The notes beneath the pieces are model-generated. The model did not search any database and was not told the DNA's origin. It saw only the letters and a program-made list of their open reading frames with translations. DNA of 64,000 nt, from contig OY540812.1 in assembly GCA_961205875.1 (NCBI GenBank), positions 32,435,098 to 32,499,097 of the forward strand, in the 5' to 3' direction. This DNA comes from Sialis fuliginosa (taxonomy: Eukaryota > Arthropoda > Insecta > Megaloptera > Sialidae). Position numbers and translations under genes: made by a program. Of the stretch, positions 1-11,990 are shown in pieces (positions within the stretch are counted from its first letter, which is position 1; each line of letters opens with the position of its first letter).

Positions 1-61
1 ACATACATACAATCGAAACACTTTAAATTACTGCAATAAAATTCAATAAGACTGTACTTAC

Positions 62-3000
62 GCACAGCTGTTGACTTAGCGGGTATGGCCGGGGGTGTGT
101 TGATGTATTGCTGCTCTTGAATGTTTCCGCGGTACTCGATCACCTCGTAGTCCGGTTCCAGCGGTGGCGGCTCAGTCTGGGGCACAGGAGGGGGTATCAG
201 ACGTGGTTCGAGGGGCACTCGTGCTGGTGACTGTGTCTGAAAGTTATTATTTTAATTTAAAAAACGGGGAAGGGGTTATAATACAGTAGGGTATCTTTTT
301 ACGCGGTAGATACGCTCCACATCAAACCGCATATAAAAATTAGCACGAAAAAATACATTGCTTACATTGTAAAATTAGGACACGTTCCATAATTTTCTAA
401 AACCGCGTAAAAACAAATCAATCAATTAAAATAGGCCGAAAATCACATAAAATAAGTTTCTGAAAAAACATGAAAATAAAAATGTCTAAAAAAACATAAG
501 GAAAATTCATTCGAAAGTCTATTTTATTTATTTAAATTTAGTGAAAAGTTACAATATTTTTATCAGAATTATCATCACTATATCTGAAAATACAACTCGG
601 CACCGTTTGTGAACTAATACTAAATTTTGTTAAACGAAGAATTTAATAATAACAAAATGTTAACATATGTATTTAAATTCCTTGAATTGTTAGCTTTATT
701 TGATACCCCACTCACTGGAACGAGGAATCCCTGAATTTGCATGAAAAATCACACCGCGTAAATTCTAATCCGCGTAAAAAGAGACTCTATTATTGTATTT
801 AACATTTTAAAACAAATTCTTTATAATTACCATCCATTGTGGCATTGCTCGAGCATTTCTTATCTTCGATGAAGGATTTGATATCAGCATTGGACGCCAT
901 CTTTCATTCGGTGCGTTCTAAAAGAAGAAACAAAACATTAAAATATTTATTATAGATAGCTAATAGTCAAGTCATCAGAAGATTGAGCTAGAAAAAATAA
1001 TAGAGTACATTTTTTTAAAGAAATTGGTACATTCTGATGTATAGAACGTGGCGATAACTCCCCTCACCCCTTCGAAGGGGGGTGCATAACTTTCTAGGGC
1101 ATTGGTTCTTTAATTTCCGGTATTATAAAGGAGCTCAATTACAAATTTGCAAGCACTTTCAAATGGGGTATCAAACTTATATGACGGTTCTATTGGAGTT
1201 TTTGACAGATAGATTCATGCATAGGAAGTAAAAACAAAGGTATGTCAAGTATATTTACTAAAGTATATTTACTAATCTTGAGTAAAACTTTCTAGGGCAT
1301 TGGTTCTTTAATGTCCGGTATTATAAAGGAGCGCAATTGCAAATTTGCAAGCACTTTCAAATGGAGTATCAAACTTATATGACAGTTCTATTGGGTTTTT
1401 TGACAGATAGTTTCATACATAGGAAGTAAAAACAAAGATATGTAAAGTATATTTACTAAAGTATATTTTCTAATCGTGAGTAAAAACGGTAAAAATCAAC
1501 TTCCCATCCAGGATATGCCAACCTTGACGATGGGCCCAAGCTTAGCCCAATATTAGGTTACCAGTGTTGCTTTTTCGATATTTATCCCAGTCTAGGCCAA
1601 CCTTAAGATATCAAGCTTCGATCACCTATTATTTTCCCAAGATTGGGCCAACTCTAAGCCAGCCTTGGTACGACAAACCTTGGTCGACAAGCCTTGGTCG
1701 AGTCTTGAATGAAGTTATCATTTGTATCGTGACTCAGAGTTGGCTAACAGCCTGGGCCAACCGTAGCCTCTTTGTAATTTTCTATATGGGTTACTATGCA
1801 TGAAACTATCTGTTAAAAACTCCAAGAAAACTGTCATATAACTTTTATACCTCGTTTTAAAGTGCTTGCAAGCTTGCATAACACTTTTAATTGTAAAAAA
1901 TTGCGGAGCACTATCTTACTTAATCATTACGGTCTTTAAACAAACAACAAAAATATGCAGAACATATTTTTTTATTAAAAACTACAGCTAACGCATTAAT
2001 TTCCAGTCTTATATAAAAAATATACATTCATAAAAGTCCAATCTGTAAGTAACTATTTAATGTGATACTTGAGCTTATCGGTTTTTGCAGATTTTACATA
2101 GAAATGTCAAGCCTAATATGTGATATAGTGCAGGCTGGCTAGGCTAAAAAGTAACTTTAAACTTTATTAGTTATTACAGCTTAAAAAAAATGTGTTTTCA
2201 GCCTTTTTAATCAGTGTAGCGGATAAACAAATGATTTTTTAAATTTTTTTCAAAATGGAGGTTGTAGGGAATTTTGTAGCGTTTAACTTTTATTTAAAAC
2301 TTTTTTTTGTATAATACTTATTTAGACCGCTATTTAGCAAAAATCAGAAAATCTGAAGAATTTTGCAATTGAACCATGGTTAACTCCTGTCGCGGACAAC
2401 CAAAATCGGAGCAAAATTAGGGTATTTTTCGACACCACTTTTGTAACAGTATTAAAACTGTACGCAAAAATAATCTGTTTTAGCCTCCACAGCCTGGACT
2501 AATAATGCTACCCTCATTTATTTATCAATATTCTCAAGTCTTTCACGTTTTTTAGTTTTGATGTTCGTAAATGTTGAAAAGCTGACAAGGATCCATCAAT
2601 ATGAGTTACGGTCTTTGAGCGAAATCACCTATACCATAGCTTAGGCCTCCATTGCATGTTTCATTTTGGCTAATGGGAGGAAATGTTTTTTTTGTAATTT
2701 CAATTTGAATATTCCATACAATTCCATTCTCCATGCTTGAAAATGTGTATTGGGTTTTTTTTGGCATGAGAAAATCGAATCCGACGTTTATTTTGCGATA
2801 TAATGAAGTTGTAATACACTTCCCATACAAAAATTTGCTGAAAATCAACAGTTTACTATACGTGTAAAATCCCGGGAAAAAATTTCAGATCTGAAGTGAT
2901 CAAATCAGATCTTGATAGAACTGAATTTTGAGACATCATATTTTTTCACTGGTTTTTGATCTGTGGAGACCTAGAAAGATCTACAACGATCTACAAAGAT

Positions 3001-6000
3001 CTAAATACAATGATCTACAACGATTTACAAAAATCTCTGAAGATCGTTGTAACGTTGAAAATTCATAAACTTTCAACGTTGAAATTTTATGAATTTTCAA
3101 CGTTTCAATCTCTATCACGATCTTCAACGATTTATTGTAGATCGTTGTAGGTCGTTGTAGATCTTTGCAGGTCTCCACAGATGAAAACCAGTGAAAAAAT
3201 ATGATGTTGTCTCAAAATGCCAGTCTATCAAGATCTGATTTGATCACTTCAGATCTGAAATTTTTTCCAGAGATTTAAATTTTTCTATTCTATATATTCA
3301 AATATTCATATATTCTTTATATTCAAAAAAACTTTTGGGGGGAAAAATGAACAGAACATAAATTATAGATAAGAGCATTTTCTATAACTTTAATCAAAAA
3401 CATTTTTTTTCTACTGCGCACCGTTTCAAAAATAATTCGAAAAATTTACATCAGTAAACATCCGTTTCCGGTTTAGTGATGGTTTTCAAAAATAAGAGGT
3501 GCACATCTATATACAAGAACCTTAAATTAAAAATTTTATGTCTGTGAGTCTCACCGTTTAGGCTGTAGAGCGTTCACAGACACACACACACAGACAGATA
3601 CACACACAAACGTAATTGAGATAATGGTCGTACATGATTCAGGGACCCTCAATCCGTTAAAATCTCGAGTTCGAATTTTTTCATGATCACTATACTTTAT
3701 TATACAGTATATTTCATGTATGTATAGAAAAATAACAACTCATAACAAAGATACAACGCATTTTGTTCATTATTGAAAAAAAATCACAATTGCCATGGAA
3801 AGCTAAAATATTTTTGTTAGTCGATCGAGGCGTCGGCCAAAACTACAACAATCACTCGAGTGCAATATTAAATTTAAGTCAAGTAAGCTTTGGAAAAAAG
3901 GTTGATGTTTAAAATTTATTTAATATTTATTAAAATTCGTTGTTAATTTTTTTAATGTATAACAGCAATGCTGGAGGGAAACTGAGCGACTGCTCGTGGT
4001 GCTAGTTCAGAAGGGGCGACGGACGGCCACATGGAGAAAAACTGATTTTTTAATGAAAAAAATTAAGAACAAAAAAAACTAGATATAACTCAAAGAGCCC
4101 ATTGGTCGGACTGGCCTAGCTTCCTCACGAAGAGTTTCCGGACACAAGTTTACAAAAACTTTTTTGCTTAAAATTTTTTTCTTAATAAACTGTTCAAGTT
4201 TGTTCCACCTGATATGGCTCTTCCTGTATATCAAAGATTTTTGAAAATTTCCAATTGTAATGGTGTAAAAATAAGACTGTAGTCCTAAATACGTTTTCTT
4301 CAAAAACATTTCCTGCCTTCGAGAAAACCTCTCCGAATAGACTGATACTATACTATGCTATCTGAACTTACTTAGCTAGTAGTATTAAGATAATGTAGTA
4401 TTGTTTATGATACATGTATAATAGTAATGTATTGATGCTTTCATTTCGAGTAGTAGGCATTCTTTTATTTGTAAAAATGTATATAACATCTTCTCTATTG
4501 TGAATATGTCTTGATGCTGTTTGTGATTTATCACATTTATAATTTGACACTAGAAATATAATTAGATTTGATCAAGAAGAACGTATGATATACAAACAAT
4601 AATTTATCTTACGAAGCTATAAAAGTTACAAAATTTTTAAAAAATAATATTTTTTATAATATAATAATAATATAATTTAAAAAATGCCATAACAAATAAT
4701 GTTACATTAATTTAAGATAATAATCTAAGTAAAAATTACGCTTTAGTTTAGAAAAATTCAACCTGAACCCAAAATTCAAGCTCAAATTAAAAAAAAACTG
4801 GTAAGCAGAAAATTCCAAAAATTTGGATTTCGACTATGCGCAACCAATACTACAATGCTATATATGTAGGTCGCTTTTTTTGCTCCTCACTTTTTTATTT
4901 TTTTGTGTAGCTTTGTTATTATCTATATTATCACTAACGGACCCGTCCCGGCTTCACACGGGAATTAATATTTCACCCCCTGTCACGTATGAAAGGTTGT
5001 AATTGTTGTTTTTGCTGACCCGGCAAACGTTGTTCTGCCCGAAAATAATTTGTTTAAAAATCAGACCATAAATACACATTTTCGTAAATATCTCGACTCC
5101 AGCGTCTATTTTATCCCCGGTCTACTTCTGGGTCTATTTTTTCGTAAAAATGTTTCTTTCCACGTAACTAACATATATTTTGAATGAGCCAAATAGGACC
5201 ATAAATACACATTCTCGACCCCAGCGCCACCTATATCGGGTCAAAAAAAATATAAACCTAACGGAGCACCAAACGAACATATGGTGTGAATATGGTTTCG
5301 ATACCATTGGTTTAAGCCTGATGAGAACACATACATACGCACCAACGTTTTTATTCATATATGTATTAAGATAGCATTTGATTTACATTGTCTCAAATTT
5401 TACGATTCTTTATTTTATAACTTTTGTGTAGTAGTTCTTATCATTTTGTAATCATTAGCAAGTGTCAATCACTTTATCCATTAATGGAGAAAAAAACATA
5501 AAACACATAAAACGGTATAATTTAAAAAACAAACTATGTATATTTGCGGACTTTGGTAATTAAATTGATTCAATAAAGAGGTAGTTGTTTTATTAGTAAC
5601 ATGAAAATTACAAAAAAGAAGCCCATCAATCCCAAAAAACAGTATACCTTGCTCTTAAAGCGGCCAACACTAGTGCCTGTATCTTATATATTAACAATTT
5701 TATTTTACCAAGTCCAACGTACAGTTAATTTTGTTAGAAATATGAACCTATTTATAACATTTATACATTAGCAGCTAATAATGATGTCGTTATAATTAAT
5801 TAATCATGATAGAAAAAACGCATATAACCACGAGTTTAAAAAGCTTATACACTGCTTGTCACAATTAGTGGGACACTTTTTCAATGTAACACAGTTTTGG
5901 TAAAAATTGTCATATTAATATGAAAATTCATAAAAATCATTAGTATGGTGTTGTTTCAAAGCCCAAAGAGTAAAAACTTTGTGCGTGCATTGATAGCGGG

Positions 6001-9000
6001 TGTACAACCCTTGGAGGGGTGAAAAATGGAAAGTGACAATTTCAAGTATGGAAAAAAAAGTTTAAAAACTGTTTATTCCAAGATAATGATAAAATTCACA
6101 TTAATTTTTATACGTAGAACTTATTTGAACCCTAAAGGTATAAATTATTTTTTTTAAATCAATATTTAAATCTATTTACCACCTGTTATCATCCCCTAAA
6201 TTTAGGTTATTAGAAATATAGGAAAATATGGAAGAAATTTTAAAAATCTTTAAGGGTTGTTAGAAATAATCACAATAAATATAAATTTACAATTTCAATA
6301 AAATCCAGTAATTTTCAACCACTTTTCTACCCTTTAATATTCAACCCCCTGTGTACTACAATTAATTCGAACAACGTAGGTAAAGATAAATTTTTGAAAT
6401 TTACAAAATAGGTAGTAAACTGTATATACAACGGTACTGTATGTTAAAAAACACAAATAAATTATAAGGGTAGACATCAACCCTTAAATGCTAAACCGCC
6501 CCAAATAGTAGGGTAGAATATTAAATTTAAATGTAATTTTATAAGAAATCAATTAATGCTCTTATTTGAAGATTTTTGTGAAAATTTTGTGCACCACAAT
6601 TCACCCCTACGGATGTAGCTACCCTAAATTTAAAAAATATACACTTTTTTTAAAACATCGTATCTAAAAAATCAGTGGAATTTTTTTGTCATCCTTTCGT
6701 AATACAAAAGGCCGACATTTGATCTTTCTACACCGGTAAAATTAAAACAATACACTATCAGGAACTACCCTTAAATTCTTATTTCTTAAAAATAAAATAA
6801 ATTTTATTTCAATTAATATTGAAAATAAAGGTATCTATGGAAATTAATGGACAATTTACGAGTTTAGCTCAAATTAATCCAATCGTTTTGACACGTTTCT
6901 GATAATGTATTGTTTTAATTTTACCGGTAACGAAAGAACAAATGTTGGCCTTTTATATTACGAAAGGATGAAACAAAAATACCACGGACTGTCTAGATAT
7001 CATATTTAAAAAAACGTGTATATTTTTTTTAAATTGAGGGTATCTATATCCGTAGGGGTGAATTGTGGTGCACAAAATTTAAAAAAAAAATGTTAAATAA
7101 CAGCTTCAATTGATTTTTCATAAAATCGCAATTGAATTCAATTTACTACCCTATTATCGGGGGTGATTTAGTTTTTAAGGGTTGATGACTACCCTTAAAA
7201 CTTACTTGTGTTTTTTAACATACAATTCTGTTGTATACACAGTTTACCACACATTTAGTAAATTTCAACATCTCAGAACGATTGAATTAATTTGAGCCAA
7301 ACTTATGAAAAACTCGTAAATTGTCCATTAATTTCCATAGATACCTATATTTTCAATATTAATTGAAATAAAATTTATTTTATTTTTAAGAAATAAGAAT
7401 TTAAGGGTAGTTCCTGATAGTGTATTGTTTTAATTTTACCGGTGTAGAAAGATCAAATGTCGGCCTTTTATATTACGAAAGGATGACAAAAAAATTCCAC
7501 TGATTTTTTAGATACGATGTTTTAAAAAAAGTGTATATTTTTTAAATTTAGGGTAGCTACATCCGTAGGGGTGAATTGTGGTGCACAAAATTTTCACAAA
7601 AATCTTCAAATAAGAGCATTAATTGATTTCTTATAAAATTACATTTAAATTTAATATTCTACCCTACTATTTGGGGCGGTTTAGCATTTAAGGGTTGATG
7701 TCTACCCTTATAATTTATTTGTGTTTTTTAACATACAGTACCGTTGTATATACAGTTTACTACCTATTTTGTAAATTTCAAAAATTTATCTTTACCTACG
7801 TTGTTCGAATTAATTGTAGTACACAGGGGGTTGAATATTAAAGGGTAGAAAAGTGGTTGAAAATTACTGGATTTTATTGAAATTGTAAATTTATATTTAT
7901 TGTGATTATTTCTAACAACCCTTAAAGATTTTTAAAATTTCTTCCATATTTTCCTATATTTCTAATAACCTAAATTTAGGGGATGATAACAGGTGGTAAA
8001 TAGATTTAAATATTGATTTTAAAAAAATAATTTATACCTTTAGGGTTCAAATAAGTTCTACGTATAAAAATTAATGTGAATTTTATCATTATCTTGGAAT
8101 AAACAGTTTTTAAACTTTTTTTTCCATACTTGAAATTGTCACTTTCCATTTTTCACCCCTCCAAGGGTTGTACACCCGCTATCAATGCACGCACAAAGTT
8201 TTTACTCTTTGGGCTTTGAAACAACACCATACTAATGATTTTTATGAATTTTCATATTAATATGACAATTTTTACCAAAACTGTGTTACATTGAAAAAGT
8301 GTCCCACTAATTGTGACAAGCAGTGTATCAGCTTGTCTGACTCGCGAGGACGCGCTAGAATTTTGCATCGCTAAATTACTAAAAATAGTCAAATTATTTC
8401 TATTTTAAGGTCATCGTACGTTGTAGATATTTTATATAGAACTAAACTTATTTCAAATATTTACTTTGGACTATAGATTTGTATTTTTGTATATTGTTTA
8501 TTTATTTATAAATAATGCAACTAGTACAATAATGTTGTATCTATGTTTGCATACAAATATATCCTTAATCATTAATATATGTATATACAGCTCCTTGTCT
8601 GTCTGTCTGTCCGTTAGTGCGCTTATAACTCGAGAATCACTTATACGATTTACGTGTTTTTTTTTTATTCATAGATATATTCTCCAACCAGGTTATAGGG
8701 TATATTTTGTTACGTTAGGTAACATAAGGAATAAGCAGTAACGATAATAGTAAATAGCGCTCTTTTGCAATACGCTGCCTAAACTGTTAAATATTGAACA
8801 ATATAATGTAGTAAAAAATTGTGTAGAATCAAAAAATCTAAAATAAATTTCGCGATACCATATATCTAACTTTTATATTTAAGCCACAATGACTGCTTTT
8901 ATGTTACAAAGAAAATTTAAAATGTTTGGGTTCTGTTTACATGGGCTTATGACCTACAAAACATTAATCCTTATCGAAATAAATGATTTCATCGTCATAA

Positions 9001-11688
9001 GTACTTAATGTAGATATAATTTGCCCTTTACAGCATCCAATTAATATCTTGAAATAAATTTATTATGGTATTAATATATATGGTAACATATTAAATAACG
9101 CGCGAACTAAGGACGAAGTTTCGCGTCGGAGCGGGTGACAGGAGATAGCGATTCGCGTGCGCTCGGCCGGTATTCGATCTCCCTCAGTTCGGTCGTCTTT
9201 TTTGATTGTCTGAATTTATTTTGTTTTCAATAATTATCATTTAAATTTAAACAGAACACAAATTATTTGTACTTTTTGTTCTGATTCGTTTTTTTAGGTA
9301 ATTTAGGTGTTAATTAGTTATTATTACAGTAATAACTAATCGTGTTTTTACATAAGTCAACTATATTTTTCAAAAATCCTAGGTAATAATTCCGTAGTCC
9401 ACGCGAGCGAAGCCGCGGGCACAGCTAGTATAAAATAATGTGACATTATTATAGGACCAGGCATTTATATCAGTAGCTATTGATTATATCAAGATTAAAT
9501 ACGAAAAATTTAAATAGTAGAATATACCCCCCCCCCCCGTGTCCTTAAATACGCTACTGTGTCCGAGTGTAATATTAGGGATATGACTTCTTGATAGATA
9601 TGTAAATCAATATTTTTAACTCAATTTTGAACATAAGAATAAGTGTTAAAAATTATTACAACACTTTATTTCAGTAACTGTAAATTATTAAAATAGCCTT
9701 CCTAAAATAAAATTAATAATAATATTTATCCAATAAAAATGAATACGATTATTGAATGTGTCTTATATACAAAATATTCATTTATAAACATAACATACTG
9801 CGTGTCATCACATATAAATTATAACAGAGTAACTTCTGTCCAGTATTTTACAAAAACTTAGCTAACACTTTCTGTGAGATATTCAATATTAATGACAGCT
9901 CAATGATAGCCATAATGAATGCTTGAAGACATCAATAACAAATAAATATTACTATTCGATTATCCCCTCACAACCAAACATTTTTTGGTTAAAACATTTT
10001 TTTCAAATATTTTATGGTTCTGATTGTGAGATAAATATCTGTAACACTTTAAATGCTCCACCCTGTAGATGCATAGAATTTACATTATTATATATTTTAC
10101 TGCTCTTAAATTCCGAACAAATTCATAACGATTTAACACCTCGCAGATAGCGTTTGCTTAGTTTTTACCCTAGACCAGCGATTCCCAACCTATTTTTATA
10201 ATATGTTTTCATGATACCCGCACAATCCTTGTTGCGCCACTGCTATTTTTTGTTAACAGTAACTATGTAAATTACAAACATTTTTTTAATTTATAATAAA
10301 AGTTGGGAACCGCTGCTCTAAATTAGTGGTCTTCAAAATTTGTCAACTCGCGGAACCCTTATTATTATTATTTTTTTAATAATTAGTTACAGCGCAAGTA
10401 TTTATGCTATTGGGATTAGCTATAAAAGCAGAAAAACTTACAGATAGCTATTTTATGCACAATAGTAACTTCTTGGAATGCATTAATATTCAAATATAAC
10501 TAAATGTATCTTCATATTTTATAGTTAATAAACACTAGTCAACTAGTGTGAGTGCTTTATAATTTTTTTCGAATTTTTTTTTGACTCGCGGAACCATCAC
10601 AGTTTGAAGACCACTGCTCTAGAGCAAACCACTGTTTTAATACCTTCCTACCGCACATGCGCTAAATCATAAATAAATGTTACAGAACTGTCATTACTAC
10701 CTCTGTTGTATGTTGGAAACAAGTTTTATTCAATTTCTTTAAAATATCAGGCATTAATTCATAGAAATAGAAATTATTAACACTTGTTTAAGATTTTCTC
10801 CTATTCTTTCACTAACTTAACTATGCAATACAATTGTTTTATATTATGTACCCCCCCCCCCTGTCTCTTCATCAATTATTATTATCAATATACATACATG
10901 TATTTATGTAACATTATTGTGGTGTCTTTACAAAACATAAATTTATCTAATTCGCGGGTAATAAAAATATAAAATATGTAAGTATAAATAAATATTAAAA
11001 TCGAATAATATGTTTTTGATACATACTTATTAACTTATTTACACATTAATTCTACAGTCATAAGCAATAAAAATAAATGTGATCACACTATATTAAAATT
11101 AGATTTCATTTTTCAACGTAGAGGAAGAGTGGTCATAGAATTAATATTTAATTTTAAATTAAATACATATTTGTAAATATTTAAAAAAAAAACTAAAAAT
11201 GTGTTAAGATAATTACCTATAAATTGATGTATATACATTAACTAACTCTCTTATAACGTAATCTCGTTATAACGAATACGAATTTACAAATACAGTAACT
11301 TTAATATAACAAAATTACTTTGTATTTATCTATTTTATTATTAAATAAATAATACAAGATATAATATTTTATCAATTTTTCACATCAGGAAGACATAAAA
11401 AATACAAAAAGTGTTTCTATATGAACCCAATTTTTTTATTTGCATTTTTAACCATACGTGCAAGACATAACTGTGTAATATATTCGACTATTTTTTAGTC
11501 TGAGGAATAAACCGTATCTTTGGGTCATTATTTAAACTTATCAACGAGTTTGAAAATGTCCACTGCAATTAATAACGAAACATTACCCGAATCAATGACC
11601 AAATGTATATATAAATTAAATAAATACCTCAGAAGAACAATCTATAAATAAATATATACAAAAGAAGAAGTGATATACTTACACTCAT
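62..11688 (-). CDS. Proline-rich protein of unknown function, N-terminal part (gene continues left of the window)
   Basis: Three coding exons are deduced on the minus strand. The first is 11688-11683, just ATG-AGT followed by a GTAAGT donor. The second is 917-831 (29 codons), after an acceptor with a strong pyrimidine tract. The third is 236-62 (58 codons, phase 1 at its end), followed by GTAAGT. Together they give 89 residues starting MSNAPNERWRPML. Exon 3 is proline-rich (PPPVPQTEPPPLEPDY) with a tyrosine motif YEVIEY, as in adaptors that bind SH3 or SH2 domains. The phases agree only if the start is the distal two-codon exon. An ATG at 900 opens another frame through exon 2 but meets a stop in exon 3. 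I do not recognise the family; a cytoskeletal or signalling scaffold is inference only. The 10.8 kb intron 1 is filled with transposon remnants. Confidence 0.6.
284..795. mobile_element. TA-flanked MITE in intron 2 of the proline-rich gene
   Basis: Inverted ends share TCTTTTTACGCGG: CAGTAGGGTATC... at 284 and ...CCGCGTAAAAAGAGACTC near 790. TA dinucleotides flank both ends (282-283, 796-797). There is no open frame inside. It looks like a decayed mariner/pogo-type non-autonomous element of about 510 bp. Confidence 0.5.
1088..1890. repeat. 198-bp direct repeat pair with an inverted partial third copy
   Basis: Two direct units begin with AACTTTCTAGGGCATTGG at about 1088 and 1286 (period 198). 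Each continues through TATCAAACTTATATGAC to a run of TATATTTACTAA. An inverted partial copy lies at about 1800-1890. The intervening 1500-1780 carries degenerate CCAACCTTGG/GGGCCAA words. The same family recurs inverted at 19558-19650 and as a head-to-head pair at 37600-37915, so it is a dispersed element and not a local satellite. Confidence 0.65.
1891..2874. other. AT-rich intron sequence with no recognised feature
   Basis: This part of intron 1 of the proline-rich gene is AT-rich with poly-A and poly-T runs. I see no exon with splice signals, no long inverted repeat and no similarity to other parts of the window. Confidence 0.5.
2875..3268. repeat. 394-bp palindrome rich in GATCTACAACGATCT words
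   Basis: The left arm opens GGAAAAAATTTCAGATCTG and the right arm closes with its complement CAGATCTGAAATTTTTTCC, centred near 3072. Within each arm are short reiterated words built on GATCTACAACGATC, and around the centre AACGTTGAAA is repeated. The open frames on both strands here are by-products of the symmetry. Confidence 0.8.
3269..4079. other. Intron sequence with an ACAC/ACAG-rich tract, possible LINE tail
   Basis: An ACACACAC/ACAGACAG tract lies at about 3575-3612. It is followed by text (AATGGTCGTACATGATTC, then a CTCGAGTTCGA word) of a kind that recurs in insect retroelement 3' ends. A similar CGTTTCCGGTT stretch is found at 3455-3475 and again at 50600-50620. No coding sequence is seen. 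Confidence 0.35.
4080..4235 (+). mobile_element. Right-end fragment of the palindromic CAGGGTG family
   Basis: The stretch from CTTCCTCACGAAGAGTTTCC through AAGTTTGTTCCACCTGATAT matches the right end of the complete element at 57143-58333. Only this end is present, so the copy is truncated. Confidence 0.6.
4936..5060 (-). mobile_element. Truncated Helitron-like tail, inverted
   Basis: CTAACGGACCCGTCCCGGC at 4936 resembles the inverted GC-rich tail plus CTAG end of the copies at 9428, 12964 and 13910. It is followed by the shared text ATTTCACCCCCTGTCA, which is the complement of the tail region at 13860-13900. Only the tail is recognisable. Confidence 0.4.
5061..5369. other. Unassigned intron sequence
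   Basis: No gene or repeat was recognised. Overlapping open frames of about 65-75 codons on both strands here look like chance. Confidence 0.4.
5370..5690 (+). mobile_element. Partial copy of the 'GTACTGGCACCAG' repeat family
   Basis: Text such as TTTTACGATTCTTTATTTTA, ATCATTAGCAAGTGTC and TTGCTCTTAAAGCGGCCAA is shared with longer copies at 54080-54617 and 62403-62957, and with an inverted part copy at 44160-44474. The left end is missing here. Confidence 0.6.
5850..8325. mobile_element. 2.48-kb near-perfect palindromic TA-flanked element
   Basis: The left end CACTGCTTGTCACAATTAG and the right end CTAATTGTGACAAGCAGTG are exact complements with TA on both sides (5848-5849, 8326-8327). About 1 kb of each arm (5850 to about 6865, and about 7310 to 8325) appears nearly identical in inverse orientation. 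The centre (6866-7304) has its own inverted ends (GCTCAAATTAAT.../...ATTAATTTGAGC) and is a diverged third copy of the inner part of the right arm. No transposase frame is seen. The ends and the TA target suggest a Tc1/mariner-type foldback element. Confidence 0.85.
8326..8598. other. Short unassigned spacer between the palindrome and the Helitron-like copy
   Basis: AT-rich sequence with no recognised gene. A 91-codon open frame starting here runs into the repeat at 8599 and is not supported. Confidence 0.4.
8599..9428 (+). mobile_element. Helitron-like non-autonomous element, copy 1
   Basis: The copy ends GAAGCCGCGGGCACAGCTAG, a GC-rich potential hairpin followed by CTAG at 9425-9428, which resembles Helitron 3' ends. 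Over most of its length it matches the inverse of 12964-13685 (shared words GTTAGTGCGCTTAT, GGTTATAG, TTACGTTAGGTAACATA). No Rep/helicase sequence is present. A SINE or LINE tail is the alternative. Confidence 0.5.
9429..10175. other. AT-rich intron spacer with a poly-C run
   Basis: A run of about ten C lies near 9530. Otherwise the stretch is AT-rich, with no recognised repeat or coding exon. Confidence 0.4.
10176..10315. mobile_element. Short hAT-type MITE (140 bp)
   Basis: Inverted ends CAGCGATTCCCAACC and GTTGGGAACCGCTG. The flanking octamers CCCTAGAC and CTCTAAAT agree at five of eight positions, a decayed duplication with TA in the middle. It abuts the next element. Confidence 0.65.
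10324..10616. mobile_element. hAT-type MITE (293 bp) adjacent to the previous one
   Basis: Inverted ends (C/T)AGTGGTCTTCAAA and TTTGAAGACCACTG, with subterminal ACTCGCGGAACC at both sides. Flanking octamers CTCTAAAT and CTCTAGAG match at six of eight positions. Confidence 0.7.
10617..11682. other. AT-rich intron sequence, nothing recognised
   Basis: Contains a ten-C run near 10852 and long A/T stretches. No exon, hairpin or repeat match was found before the donor of the first coding exon. Confidence 0.4.
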
Positions 11689-11990
11689 TTTTCTTTGATT
11701 ATTCCATCAACAAAACTAACACAAATCACAAAACACAGATATTTGAAGAGAAATCACGGCATTTTATTCACAATTACAATACACAGAAGTGACTTAAGTA
11801 CAAAATGCGAATATGCGTTAAGTTTAGACCGAGCTATTATAACATGTAGGTCTCTAATATTAACCCGGTATAATCACAGTTGGACGATGTCCAAGCCCCA
11901 CACCGCGGCGTCGCGATGCCTCGAGGGGACGGGGGATAGCCCCCCTCCCCCCGTTTACTTTCGCCGAGGTCACCAAACCTAAACGCACTA
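11689..11990 (-). promoter_or_regulatory. Probable 5' UTR and promoter region of the proline-rich gene
   Basis: Upstream (minus sense) of the ATG-AGT exon is an intron-free leader-like stretch. A TATAATA word on the minus strand starts at 11841 and an Inr-like TCACTT lies at about 11792-11787. The GC-rich block at 11880-11980 lies just beyond. The element spacing is not ideal, so the start site is uncertain. Confidence 0.35.

Noticed and set aside
5300..5345. CTGATGAG near 5319 as a second hammerhead
   Set aside because: No GAAA core or cleavage triplet at the right distance, and no stems. The same holds for CTGATGAG near 56425 and for the minus-strand CTGATGA near 970.
5134..5374. Open frames on both strands (about 65-75 codons)
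   Set aside because: Overlapping antisense frames in intron sequence, with no conserved motif or splice signals.
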